Source: JAAFIP01 sp043718065 (GTDB lineage Bacteria > Pseudomonadota > Gammaproteobacteria > Burkholderiales > Burkholderiaceae_C). From it: a stretch of DNA of 23,432 bases. The notes under the pieces were generated by a model, which saw nothing but the letters and a program-made list of their open reading frames with translations, was not told where the DNA came from and did no database searches. Numbering within the stretch: the stretch's first letter is position 1; each line of letters starts with the position of its first letter. This document shows, one piece after another, positions 1 through 6,887 of the stretch. Both the position numbers and the translations under genes were made by a program. The DNA lies in assembly GCA_043718065.1 (NCBI GenBank), contig JAYSWJ010000219.1, positions 1 to 23,432 of the forward strand. The letters are read 5' to 3'.

Positions 1-65
1 ACGGAAGATTGTGCAAATGCACCGGTTGCGGCCAGAGCGGCCAATGCAACTAGGGATTTTTTCAT
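1..65 (-). CDS. Outer-membrane porin, N-terminal fragment (signal peptide only)
   Basis: Only the first 21 codons are in the window; the gene continues beyond the left edge. The minus strand reads MKKSLVALAALAATGAFA followed by QSS: a short basic N-region, an Ala/Leu-rich hydrophobic core and an AFA cleavage site. This is close to the leader of the trimeric general porins (Omp32 type) of Comamonadaceae, which form passive diffusion channels in the outer membrane. A GGAG ribosome binding site lies about 8 nt upstream of the ATG at 65. The gene is divergent from coq7, with a ~430 bp spacer that must hold its promoter. The porin assignment rests on the signal peptide alone, so another exported protein is possible. 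Confidence 0.6.
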   Translation of the reverse strand, partial: MKKSLVALAALAATGAFAQSS

Positions 66-491
66 GTAAATTACTCCAAGGTTAAACATAGGGCTCCGGG
101 TTAACAAGGTACATAGCAGTTACCTGCATTGCGCCCCGTTGTAATTCCGGGCCAACTCCCATTTTCGGGAAGTTGTGTGTATTGAACCAGACGGGGTGGG
201 GTGGTGCAAAGGAAATCCGTCTAAAACACACCAAAACACTGCGATTCGTTGCCCAAGAGCAACAAACGCTGGAATAGCGTTGTTTTTTAGCTATTTTGTG
301 GCCCTTGCGTTCAGTCTGCGCGCCGCAATAACCCTAGGTCTAAAGCAGGCTTATGGCAAGCGCGTTGAAGCAACGGTTGGCAGGCAAAATCTAGCCGGCA
401 ACGTCTTTTCCCCACGACCATTTCCTTTTCATCAAACTGGTCAAAACGCGCTGTAACTGCCTGCCTGCAGTGCACCGCCCATAATGTATCG
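66..491. other. Divergent intergenic region, porin / coq7
   Basis: No convincing gene is seen in these 426 bases. The region should hold the porin promoter and 5' leader (minus strand) and the coq7 promoter (plus strand). Short open frames here have no ribosome binding site or recognisable protein and one is antisense to coq7. The one clear structure is a plus-strand hairpin with a U-tract at 264-288, listed separately. Confidence 0.5.
264..288 (+). terminator. Intrinsic terminator-like hairpin with no obvious upstream gene
   Basis: A 6-bp stem (AACGCT / AGCGTT) with a 5-nt GGAAT loop is followed by G and six T's on the plus strand. A smaller 5-bp hairpin (GTTGC / GCAAC) sits just before it at about 248-263. 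The minus strand has no T-run after the hairpin, so the orientation is plus. No plus-strand coding gene precedes it; it could end a small RNA made from the porin-coq7 spacer. Confidence 0.45.
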
Positions 492-1127
492 ATGGACACC
501 TTAATTAATGTTTTTGACACTGCCCTGCGCACTTTGTTTGCCACGCCTACCGCCGCGCGGCCCATGCCGCAAGCAGCGCTGACCTTTACCCCGCAGGGCA
601 CCACCGACACGCTGCCCGCTGCTGACCGCGAAGCCGCTGGCGCGCTGATGCGGGTGAACCACGTGGGCGAGGTGTGCGCGCAAGCCCTGTACAGCGCCCA
701 ATCCTTAGCCACGGCTAACCCTGCACTGCGCGCCCAGTTTGCCCATGCTGCCGCCGAAGAAACCGACCACCTAGCCTGGACCGCCCAGCGCATGCAAGCG
801 CTGGGCGCCCGCCCTAGCCTGCTGAACCCGCTGTGGTACGCCGGCGCTTTTGGCCTAGGGCTGATTGCCGGACGGCTGGGTGACAAAGTAAGCTTGGCTT
901 TTTTGGTAGAAACCGAACACCAAGTAGAAGCGCACCTGCAAGGCCACTTGGAAAAACTACCCGCCGCCGACCACGCATCGCGCGCAGTGGTAGCGCAAAT
1001 GCAGCGCGACGAAGCCGCCCACGCGCTGGCTGCACAACAAGCGGGTGCAGCGGTGCTACCCAAACCGGTAAAAGCGCTGATGCAAGCAGCCTCTGGCGTG
1101 ATGACTACGGTGGCGTACCGGATTTAG
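492..1127 (+). CDS. coq7: 3-demethoxyubiquinol 3-hydroxylase (Coq7 family)
   Basis: This di-iron monooxygenase carries out a late ring hydroxylation of ubiquinone biosynthesis (demethoxyubiquinol to demethylubiquinol) at the inner membrane. The 211-residue length is normal for the betaproteobacterial family. The expected carboxylate/histidine ligands are visible: E60 in MRVNHVGEV, the ExxH pair E90/H93 in AEETDHLAW, E142 in ETEHQVEAH, and the second ExxH pair E174/H177 in QRDEAAHA. A hydrophobic stretch at about 115-128 (WYAGAFGLGLIAG) is typical of the membrane-associated surface. The ATG at 492 is used; no strong Shine-Dalgarno is seen. The gene stands alone between the porin and the convergent proA. 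A dispersed repeat begins a few bases after its stop codon. Confidence 0.95.
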   Translation: MDTLINVFDTALRTLFATPTAARPMPQAALTFTPQGTTDTLPAADREAAGALMRVNHVGEVCAQALYSAQSLATANPALRAQFAHAAAEETDHLAWTAQRMQALGARPSLLNPLWYAGAFGLGLIAGRLGDKVSLAFLVETEHQVEAHLQGHLEKLPAADHASRAVVAQMQRDEAAHALAAQQAGAAVLPKPVKALMQAASGVMTTVAYRI

Positions 1128-1131
1128 TTCT

Positions 1132-1181
1132 ACTATTGATTGCATAGCTGGTTGAGCAGGATTTGCTTGGGTTACCGGCCT
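1132..1181 (+). repeat. ATAGCTG-family dispersed repeat, copy 1 (after coq7)
   Basis: The core atagctggttgagcag lies at 1144-1159. It is preceded by ctattgat and followed, 17 nt later, by ggcct. The same 16-nt core occurs inside proA at 1746-1761 with similar flanks and spacing. It starts about 5 nt after the coq7 stop codon. Within the core, CTGC/GCAG-type arms around TTGA can form a tiny hairpin in the copies that read CTGCTTGAGCAG. Confidence 0.7.
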
Positions 1182-1198
1182 ATTTTGTTGTTAAAAAT

Positions 1199-1226
1199 GC
1201 GGTTTGAAGCGGTTTGAAGCGGTTTT
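1199..1226. repeat. Short tandem repeat, 10-bp unit x 2.8
   Basis: The unit gcggtttgaa occurs twice in a row and is followed by gcggtttt, in the spacer between the convergent coq7 and proA genes. No function is apparent; it may simply reflect replication slippage. Confidence 0.6.
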
Positions 1227-1375
1227 CAAAGTGGTTTTATGTTGTGTGACTGTGTGGCCTTGCACCGCGTTCGTTGTTCTGGCACGCGCACTGCTGCAGC
1301 GTGTGCCCCATGCCAAACGGACCTGCGTGACCGCGAGGTGCAAGGGCAGTAAAAAGCGCGATGAACGAAATAAAG

Positions 1376-2668
1376 CTAAGTACGAATCTCGCCGTCGCCG
1401 TAGACCACGTACTTCAGCGAGGTCAGCCCCTCTAGCCCCACAGGCCCACGGGCGTGAAACTTGTCGGTGCTGATGCCTATTTCAGCGCCCAGGCCAAACT
1501 CAAAACCATCAGCAAAACGCGGGCTGGTGTTCACCATCACGCTGGCAGAATCTACCTCGCGCAAAAAGCGCTGCGCATGCACATGGTTGGTGGTAATGAT
1601 GGCGTCCGTGTGGTGCGACGAGTAGTGGTTGATGTGGGCAATGGCAGCGTCCAAACTGTCTACTACCTTGATGCTGATAATGGGTGCCAAGTATTCTTCA
1701 TACCAATCTTGCTCGGTAGCGCTCACAATTTTTGCTACAGATACAATAGCTGGTTGAGCAGACAATATGTGCTCTGCGGCCTGATCGCATCGCATTTCTA
1801 CGCCTTTGGTCGCGTAGATTTTGGCAATCAACGGTAAAAACTCTGCGGCTACTTCTTTAGCCACTAACAAACCTTCTATGGCGTTGCAAGGGCTGTATTT
1901 TTGCGTCTTGGCGTTGTCGGCTACCTTAACAGCCATGGCAATGTCGGTTTGCGCATCTACATACACATGGCAGTTGCCGTCTAGGTGCTTGATGACTGGC
2001 ACTTTAGCGTCGCGGCTAATGCGCTCTATCAAGCCCTTGCCGCCGCGCGGGATGATCACGTCTACATACTGCGGCATGGTGATCAGCTGGCCCACGGCTT
2101 CGCGGTCGGTGATGGGTACTAGCTGCACGGCGTCACCCGGCAAGTCGCTCTCGCGCAGGGCTTGGCGTACCAGTGCGGCCAGCGCGCGGTTTGATTCAAT
2201 GGCCTCTGATCCGCCACGCAAAATGCAGGCGTTGCCGCTTTTAATGGACAGCGATGCCGCCTCAATCGTCACATTCGGGCGGCTCTCGTAGATCATGCCG
2301 AACACGCCGATGGGCACGCGCATTTGCCCAACGCGAATGCCGCTGGGCTGCTGCTTTAGGCCAATGATGTCGCCAATGATGTCGGGCATGCTGGCCAGTT
2401 GCTCGCAGCCTTGGGCGCAGATGTCGAGCACTTGGGGCGTGAGCTTTAGCCGGTCTACCATCGGCTCGGCCAAGCCTGCGGCTTGTGCGCGCTGCAGGTC
2501 TTGGGCATTGGCTGTTTGTAATGCAGTGGTGTTTTGGCGCAGCAGCGTGGCCAGCTTGCGCAAGGCAGCAGCTTTGTGTGCGGCAGACGCACGCGCCATG
2601 TGGGCGCTGGCGGCTTTGGCTTGCAAGCCCAGGGTGTGCATTAGCTCGGTGGTGGAGATCGCGTTCAT
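1376..2668 (-). CDS. proA: Gamma-glutamyl phosphate reductase (ProA)
   Basis: The enzyme performs the NADPH-dependent reduction of L-glutamate 5-phosphate to glutamate 5-semialdehyde, the second step of proline synthesis in the cytoplasm. From the ATG at 2668 the protein has 430 residues, in the family range; an upstream in-frame start at 2737 would add 23 residues that look non-native. The catalytic cysteine is Cys261 in KYSPCNAIEGLL. Other family blocks are YESRPNVTIEAA (127-138), KSGNACILRGG (143-153) and ARGPVGLEGLTSLKY near the C-terminus. Compared with remembered Burkholderiales sequences it is about 4 residues longer around residues 297-315. That is exactly where a copy of the dispersed ATAGCTG repeat lies in the DNA. 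It is convergent with coq7. Confidence 0.95.
   Translation of the reverse strand: MNAISTTELMHTLGLQAKAASAHMARASAAHKAAALRKLATLLRQNTTALQTANAQDLQRAQAAGLAEPMVDRLKLTPQVLDICAQGCEQLASMPDIIGDIIGLKQQPSGIRVGQMRVPIGVFGMIYESRPNVTIEAASLSIKSGNACILRGGSEAIESNRALAALVRQALRESDLPGDAVQLVPITDREAVGQLITMPQYVDVIIPRGGKGLIERISRDAKVPVIKHLDGNCHVYVDAQTDIAMAVKVADNAKTQKYSPCNAIEGLLVAKEVAAEFLPLIAKIYATKGVEMRCDQAAEHILSAQPAIVSVAKIVSATEQDWYEEYLAPIISIKVVDSLDAAIAHINHYSSHHTDAIITTNHVHAQRFLREVDSASVMVNTSPRFADGFEFGLGAEIGISTDKFHARGPVGLEGLTSLKYVVYGDGEIRT
1735..1782 (+). repeat. ATAGCTG-family dispersed repeat, copy 2, inside proA
   Basis: The core atagctggttgagcag (1746-1761) is identical to the copy after coq7, and flanking ctac-gat and ggcct blocks are in register (16 instead of 17 nt between core and ggcct). 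It is read on the opposite strand as part of proA, encoding about residues 297-315 (including ILSAQPAIVSVAKIV). It keeps the proA frame open. Confidence 0.65.
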
Positions 2669-2751
2669 ACAGGCATTTTCGCACTTTTGCCCGCCTAAAC
2701 TGCAGCAAAGATAGTGCGCAACCTGCCCAGCAGGCACGCCAGCACGCTGCG

Positions 2752-3639
2752 CTAGCTGCCGTTTTGACCGCTTAAGGTGCGCACATCTTGCTCGTAGCCC
2801 CGCAGCGTTTGTACCGCCTTGGTGCGCTGCGCAGGGGTGGTGGTAGCGTGCACAGCGGCAAAAGACTCGCAGCCTTCGCGCACTATGGTCTCAGCATAGG
2901 CGCGGTATATCGGGTCGGGTGACGTGGTGCTGCGCGTAATGTAGGCACGCAGTGTGGCCTGCACGGCAGCAGGCGCGGGTTTGGTGTCAGCCAGCTTGCG
3001 CAGCATATCGACGCCCTCTTTTTGGCGCTGCACACGCTCTTTGACAACCAGCGCGGGGTCAAAGCTGGAGGTTGCAACAAATTTTTCAATGGCTGCTATT
3101 TGCGTGGCCTCTAGCTTGCCGTACACCATCTCGCTGCGGCTGATCGCAGATTTAACACGTTTGGCGTTGCGCTGCGCGGGCGTGCTAGTGATGAAATCGC
3201 TGCTAAATTCGTCGATAGTTTTCTTTTGCTTTTTTTGCAGCGCCAGCAACTGGTCGGGCGTGACAGTGGGCGCCCACTCGACCAGTGCAGGCAGCGCATT
3301 GTCAGCGATGGTGTTGGCCATGCCGCGCGCCTCGTCGTACAAACTGCAGGCCTGCGCGGCGGTGATGTTTTGCGGCATCAAGGCTTGGCCTTTTTGCAGC
3401 CAAGCGGCTACTTTGGGTAGCTCGTTGCTGCGGTGCCAGGCAAACAATGCGGCTATGCCGTCGCGCACCTTGGGTGTTTGCTGGCCGTTAAAGTCTACAT
3501 AGCCGTCCAGCCACCAGTAGGTTAAATCAGGCGCTTGGTTGTAGGCCAGTTTGATGGTGCTGCAACCTTGCAGTAACACGACTGCAAGCATAATAAGCCA
3601 CCAACGACGGGACACGCGTATGAATTTAGATATTGTCAT
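2752..3639 (-). CDS. DUF6279 family lipoprotein
   Basis: This is a predicted lipoprotein of unknown function. With the ATG at 3639 the protein has 295 residues. The signal peptide is basic (KFIRVSRRWW), then hydrophobic, then ends in lipobox LLQGC. Just after the cysteine is the family signature YNQAPDLTYWWLDGYVDF, and the rest is a helical, charged region (for example KKQKKTIDEFSSDF). The start is uncertain. ATG 3639 or 3642 would overlap divergent glmU by about 20 bp. A GTG at 3615 gives a compact leader (VSRRWWLIMLAVVLLQGC) and leaves 4 bp between the two genes. None of these starts has a good ribosome binding site. The Asp/Gln at +2/+3 inner-membrane rule does not apply (Ser follows the Cys), so outer-membrane sorting is likely. 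Confidence 0.8.
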   Translation of the reverse strand: MTISKFIRVSRRWWLIMLAVVLLQGCSTIKLAYNQAPDLTYWWLDGYVDFNGQQTPKVRDGIAALFAWHRSNELPKVAAWLQKGQALMPQNITAAQACSLYDEARGMANTIADNALPALVEWAPTVTPDQLLALQKKQKKTIDEFSSDFITSTPAQRNAKRVKSAISRSEMVYGKLEATQIAAIEKFVATSSFDPALVVKERVQRQKEGVDMLRKLADTKPAPAAVQATLRAYITRSTTSPDPIYRAYAETIVREGCESFAAVHATTTPAQRTKAVQTLRGYEQDVRTLSGQNGS

Positions 3640-5047
3640 CATGGCTGCGGGCAAAGGCACCCGCATGAAAAGTAAACTGCCCAAAGTGTTGCACACATTG
3701 GCGGGGCGCGCTTTGCTGCACCATGTGACTGACACGGCCAGTCAACTTCTGCCGCGCAGCATGGTCATTATTACTGGCCACGGCGCTACTGAAGTCATAG
3801 CTAGTTGCGCAGAATATACAAGAGTTAACAGTAGTTTTAAGCTTAATTTTGTTACCCAAGAGCCGCAGCTGGGCACAGGGCATGCTGTGCAGCAAGCTGT
3901 ACCTGTGCTGGGGGACACGGGCATCACGTTAATCCTAAATGGTGATGTGCCTTTGATTACCCAAGCCAGCCTGCGCGACTTGATCGAGGCCAGCCAAGGC
4001 AAGCAATTGGCTTTGCTGTCTGTAGACTGCGGCGACCCCACGGGCTATGGCCGTGTGGTCAGACAAGGGGATTTTGTGCAAGCCATTGTTGAGCATAAAG
4101 ACGCTACAGCTACACAGCGCGAGATTACCGAGTGGTACAGCGGCGTGATGGCCGCGCCCACCGCGCTGCTGAAAAAATGGCTGAGCCAGCTAGACAACAA
4201 AAATTCCCAAGGTGAGTATTACCTGACCGACATTGTCAACATGGCGATGAGCGATGGCACAGGGTGCGTGGCCGTTAAAACCACCGACGGCCTGCAAGTA
4301 GCAGGTGTAAACAGCCCCGTGCAACTGCAGGAACTTGAGCGCCAATACCAGCGACGCCTAGCCTACGCGCTGATGGAGCAAGGCGTGCGCATCAGCGACG
4401 CCACCCGCATGGACGTGCGCGGCAGCTTGAGCTGTGGGCAAGACGTAAGCATTGACGTGAACTGCGTGTTTGAAGGCACGGTGGTGTTGGCTGACGATGT
4501 AAAAATTGGCGCACATTGCTGTATTGCCAATTGCAACATAGCCGCCGGCGCGGTGATTCACCCGTTTACGCACATCGAGGGCGGGCACGCTGTCGATTCA
4601 AAAGGCCAAGGTGAAAAGCTAGGCGTGCAAATCGGCGCAGGTGCGCTAATCGGCCCGTTTGCTCGCCTGCGCCCCGGGGCGCAGTTGGGCGACGAGGTGC
4701 ACATTGGTAATTTTGTGGAGGTAAAAAACTCCACCCTGGCCAAAGGCGCCAAGGCCAACCACTTAGCCTACCTAGGCGACGCCACGGTGGGCGAGCGGGT
4801 GAACTACGGCGCTGGCAGCATTACCGCTAACTACGACGGCGCTAACAAACACCGCACCGTGATTGAGGCGGACGTGCACATTGGCAGCAATTGCGTACTG
4901 GTGGCACCTGTAACCATTGGCGCAGGTGGCACGGTGGGCGGCGGCTCGACGATTACTAAAAACACTCCCGCAGGTGCGCTGAGCGTGGCGCGGGGCAGGC
5001 AAATAACCATTGAGAACTGGGCACGGCCTGCTAAGAAAAAGTCATAG
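3620..5047 (+). CDS. glmU: Bifunctional N-acetylglucosamine-1-phosphate uridyltransferase / glucosamine-1-phosphate acetyltransferase
   Basis: The enzyme makes UDP-N-acetylglucosamine for peptidoglycan and LPS. It acetylates GlcN-1-P in the C-terminal domain and then transfers UMP in the N-terminal domain. From ATG 3620 (MNLDIVIMAAGKGTRM) it has 475 residues. The nucleotidyltransferase signature AAGKGTRMKSKLPKVLH is at 9-25, QLGTGHA at 83-89 and LNGDVPL at 106-112. A left-handed beta-helix of hexapeptide repeats runs from about 265 to the end, with RLRPGAQLG, NFVEVKNS and NYGAGSITANYDG blocks. A usual EINTG block reads EWYSG (171-175). Residues 58-72 (EVIASCAEYTRVNSS) are longer than in relatives and coincide with a repeat copy. 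An upstream in-frame start at 3551 would add 23 unlikely residues. The 5' end lies against or overlaps the divergent DUF6279 gene. Confidence 0.95.
   Translation: MNLDIVIMAAGKGTRMKSKLPKVLHTLAGRALLHHVTDTASQLLPRSMVIITGHGATEVIASCAEYTRVNSSFKLNFVTQEPQLGTGHAVQQAVPVLGDTGITLILNGDVPLITQASLRDLIEASQGKQLALLSVDCGDPTGYGRVVRQGDFVQAIVEHKDATATQREITEWYSGVMAAPTALLKKWLSQLDNKNSQGEYYLTDIVNMAMSDGTGCVAVKTTDGLQVAGVNSPVQLQELERQYQRRLAYALMEQGVRISDATRMDVRGSLSCGQDVSIDVNCVFEGTVVLADDVKIGAHCCIANCNIAAGAVIHPFTHIEGGHAVDSKGQGEKLGVQIGAGALIGPFARLRPGAQLGDEVHIGNFVEVKNSTLAKGAKANHLAYLGDATVGERVNYGAGSITANYDGANKHRTVIEADVHIGSNCVLVAPVTIGAGGTVGGGSTITKNTPAGALSVARGRQITIENWARPAKKKS
3787..3830 (+). repeat. ATAGCTG-family dispersed repeat, diverged copy inside glmU
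   Basis: The core atagctagttgcgcag (3797-3812) matches the family core at 14 of 16 positions against atagctggttgagcag, and is followed by aatatacaagagttaa, which resembles the tail of the copy at 18518. It is read in frame as about residues 58-72 of GlmU, where the protein is roughly 6 residues longer than remembered Burkholderiales GlmU. Confidence 0.5.
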
Positions 5048-5048
5048 T

Positions 5049-5086
5049 CACTATTAATTTAATAGCTGCTTGAGCAGTAACTACGG
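5049..5086 (+). repeat. ATAGCTG-family dispersed repeat, copy after glmU
   Basis: The core atagctgcttgagcag is at 5062-5077. The preceding 13 nt (cactattaattta) are nearly identical to those before the Nudix-gene copy at 18505. A shortened tail reaches ggcct at 5085-5089. It begins about 1-2 nt after the glmU stop codon. Confidence 0.75.
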
Positions 5087-5310
5087 CCTACGAATCGTAT
5101 TTGTATCTTGGATTTCGTTTCTACAGCTAGTCCTAAAAATAACTTTCCTTTGTTCGTTATCAGCTTTGGCATGGGATTGTTGTAAAGCTTTGGCTTGCTT
5201 ATTCAGGAATTAGCTGCTCGATTCGCGTGTGTACCGGTGTGTGTTGATCGCTCTTGCTTGGCCGGGTAGATGGTTTCTTTTGCTTCGCCGGGAGCTGGCG
5301 GCTTGGCTTG

Positions 5311-5474
5311 GCGTGCGCGCCGGGGAGCTGGACTCGAGCCGGGCATCTCGCTGCAAAAATACTCCGAAAACACGCGCGGACTGAGGCTTTTGATTCGTTA
5401 GGAATGTCAACGCGCGCCTTTCTGCGTATTTTTCATCGAGACGGACCCGACTCGTCACATTGTTCTTTGCTTGG
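5311..5474. repeat. Composite repeat copy 1, block A (foldback)
   Basis: The block aligns without gaps to 11855-12018 over 164 nt with 13 differences. Its inner part (5331-5456) is an imperfect foldback. The left arm, starting gactcgagccgggcatctcg, pairs with a right arm ending gacccgactcgtc over about 46-48 positions, leaving a loop near 5379-5410. Eight or nine of the 13 differences between copies fall in the loop. Open frames on both strands are mostly changed at the amino-acid level, so it looks non-coding. Confidence 0.85.
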
Positions 5475-5550
5475 ATTTAGTAGCCCGTGCGCCGGTCAGG
5501 GCGCTGGTGGCGATTGGCGTTTTTTTAAACAGCCCGTGCGCCGGTGAGAT

Positions 5551-5637
5551 GCATTTGGGGTCAGAGCAAAATTTCGTTTGTGTTGGGTGTTGCGCCGGAT
5601 GCAAAGTCTTCCTGAATTTTGATCTGACTCCAAATGC
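5551..5637. mobile_element. 87-bp nested inverted-repeat element (MITE/REP-like)
   Basis: Two 22-nt arms (5551-5572 and 5616-5637) match as inverted repeats at 20 of 22 positions around a 43-nt centre. The left arm begins gcatttggggtcagagcaaa. The composite repeat copy 2 lacks it: there, agat at 12042-12045 runs straight into ttac, whereas here the same agat and ttac flank the element. It is too small to encode a transposase. The GGGGTCAGAGCAAAATT motif resembles REP sequences mobilised by RAYT transposases, as I recall them; that link is inference. Confidence 0.7.
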
Positions 5638-5652
5638 TTACATCGGTGACTG

Positions 5653-5800
5653 CCGGTCGCGCGCTACTTTGGTCGCAAGTGAGATAGCGCATGCCAACCG
5701 CCCGATTTCTGGTATGCCCAGTTGAGAGGGCGGTTGGCATACGCTATCTCACCACCCAGAGACTACGCGGACGACACGATGACCAACAATACCAGCCAAG
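5653..5800. repeat. Composite repeat copy 1, block B (74-nt hairpin and flanks)
   Basis: The block aligns to 12093-12242. Its heart is a hairpin with 25-nt arms at 5679-5703 and 5728-5752 (24 of 25 positions paired; one C/A mismatch on the plus strand) and a 24-nt loop. Shared flanks are gtcgcaa on the left and cacccagagacta, then cgacacgatgaccaacaa, on the right. It ends about 60 nt before purC. There is no T-run, so it is not a classical terminator. Confidence 0.85.
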
Positions 5801-5860
5801 CTGCGATAATTCAAAACTTGCCGCCCCTGCGGTAGATTTTTTTTAGCGCGAGATATTTTT

Positions 5861-6769
5861 GTGACTACTTTAGCAGCCTCTTCTTTGCACACCTCCAACA
5901 TCACCTCGCTGCCGCTCTTGGCGCGCGGCAAGGTGCGGGACAACTATGCTGTGGGCAGTGACCGTATTTTGATGATTGCCAGCGACCGTTTGAGCGCGTT
6001 TGACGTCATCATGGGCGAGCCTATTCCGGGCAAGGGCGCGCTGCTGACGCAAATGGCGCTGTTTTGGTTTGCCAAGCTGGGCCATTTGTGCCCCAATCAT
6101 TTGACAGGCGATGCCCCCGAGAGCGTGGTGACCGAGGCTGAAAAATCGCAGGTGATTGAACGTGCCATGCTGGTCAAGCGGCTTAAACCCCTGCCGGTAG
6201 AGGCCGTGGTGCGCGGTTACTTGGCCGGTAGCGGCTGGGCCGAATACCAGCAAAGCCAGTCGGTGTGCGGTGTGCCACTGCCAGCAAGCTTGCAAAATGC
6301 CTCTAAATTGCCCGAACCTATCTTTACGCCCGCCGCCAAAGCTACCATGGGCGAGCATGATGAAAATATTAGTTTTTCGCAGATGGAGGCCGTAGTTGGT
6401 GTTCAGCTAGCTAGCAAAATCAGAGCAATTAGCATCGCCATCTACAAAGCGGCAGCAGAATTTGCGCTGACCAAAGGCATCATCATTGCCGATACCAAGT
6501 TTGAATTTGGCCTGGACGCCGATGGCACGCTGACGCTGATGGACGAGGTGCTAACGCCCGACAGCTCGCGCTTTTGGCCGGCAGAAACTTACGCACCGGG
6601 CAGTAACCCGCCCAGCTACGACAAGCAGTTTGTGCGCGATTGGCTAGAAACCGCCACCGTGGGTGGCAAACCTTGGGACAAAACAGCGCCTGCGCCGCAT
6701 TTGCCTGCTGAGGTAATTGAGCACACGGCGCAAAAATACCGCGAAGCGCTGCAGCGGCTGACGAGTTAA
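5861..6769 (+). CDS. purC: Phosphoribosylaminoimidazole-succinocarboxamide synthase (SAICAR synthetase)
   Basis: The enzyme performs the ATP-dependent joining of aspartate to CAIR in de novo purine synthesis, in the cytoplasm. It has 302 residues with a GTG start at 5861; the next internal ATG would delete the conserved N-terminus, so GTG is preferred. Family blocks seen are LLARGKVRDNYAVG (19-32), IASDRLSAFD (39-48), EAVVRGYLAGSGWAEY near 113-128, EHDENISF, and DTKFEFGLDADG followed by MDEVLTPDSSRFWPA. The length and the MGEPIPGKGALLTQMALFWF segment fit the betaproteobacterial long form. The ribosome binding site is weak. purE and purK are not adjacent. The repeat hairpin block B lies just upstream and could sit in its leader. 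Confidence 0.95.
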   Translation: MTTLAASSLHTSNITSLPLLARGKVRDNYAVGSDRILMIASDRLSAFDVIMGEPIPGKGALLTQMALFWFAKLGHLCPNHLTGDAPESVVTEAEKSQVIERAMLVKRLKPLPVEAVVRGYLAGSGWAEYQQSQSVCGVPLPASLQNASKLPEPIFTPAAKATMGEHDENISFSQMEAVVGVQLASKIRAISIAIYKAAAEFALTKGIIIADTKFEFGLDADGTLTLMDEVLTPDSSRFWPAETYAPGSNPPSYDKQFVRDWLETATVGGKPWDKTAPAPHLPAEVIEHTAQKYREALQRLTS

Positions 6770-6786
6770 AACGCCTATCAGGCGTT
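6770..6786 (+). terminator. Small hairpin after purC
   Basis: A perfect 6-bp stem (AACGCC / GGCGTT) with loop TATCA begins two bases after the purC stop. Only a short T-poor stretch (CATTTCG) follows, so it is at best a weak terminator or an mRNA 3'-end stabiliser. Confidence 0.35.
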
Positions 6787-6887
6787 CATTTCGCCGTATG
6801 TAAAGTAATTGTTGCGGCGCAACGGCCTTGCTGTCGCAGATGCGCCGAAGCCGCGACTACAATGGTGGCAGCAAGATTCATGCCGCC

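Larger units (their letters stand above)
5048..5860. other. Repeat-rich intergenic region, glmU / purC
   Basis: These 813 bases carry no gene I can support. In order they hold an ATAGCTG-family repeat just after the glmU stop (5049-5086), about 200 bp without recognised structure, the composite element copy 1 (foldback block 5311-5474, nested 87-bp inverted repeat 5551-5637, hairpin block 5653-5800), and the purC leader. Open frames on both strands across 5210-5547 and 5471-5725 follow the repeats and show no coding conservation. Confidence 0.7.

Noticed and set aside
311..1063. 250-codon minus-strand open frame opposite coq7
   Set aside because: It is a shadow of the GC-rich coq7 coding sequence; coq7 is a certain gene and the antisense product has no recognisable features.
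1280..1295. Sigma-54 promoter-like sequence tggcacgcgcactgct
   Set aside because: GG and GC are correctly spaced, but the -12 element is imperfect and no plus-strand gene follows, as proA is convergent.
1204..1473. Plus-strand open frame between coq7 and proA
   Set aside because: It overlaps the 3' end of proA antisense, includes the short tandem repeat, and has no ribosome binding site or known domain.
5210..5458. Minus-strand open frame (MTSRVRLDEKYAERRAL...) with a similar one at 11820-12002
   Set aside because: The similarity is fully explained by the DNA repeat (block A). Differences between copies are mostly non-synonymous and no ribosome binding site is seen. Probably often annotated as a hypothetical protein, but not supported as a gene.
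5471..5725. Plus-strand open frame of 84 codons in the glmU-purC gap
   Set aside because: It spans the junction of block A, the 87-bp nested element and block B, so it is a by-product of repeat sequence; copy 2 has no equivalent.
5679..5752. Block B hairpin as an intrinsic terminator or purine riboswitch for purC
   Set aside because: There is no U-tract, and the second copy lies between two convergent, unrelated genes. It does not resemble the purine riboswitch core.
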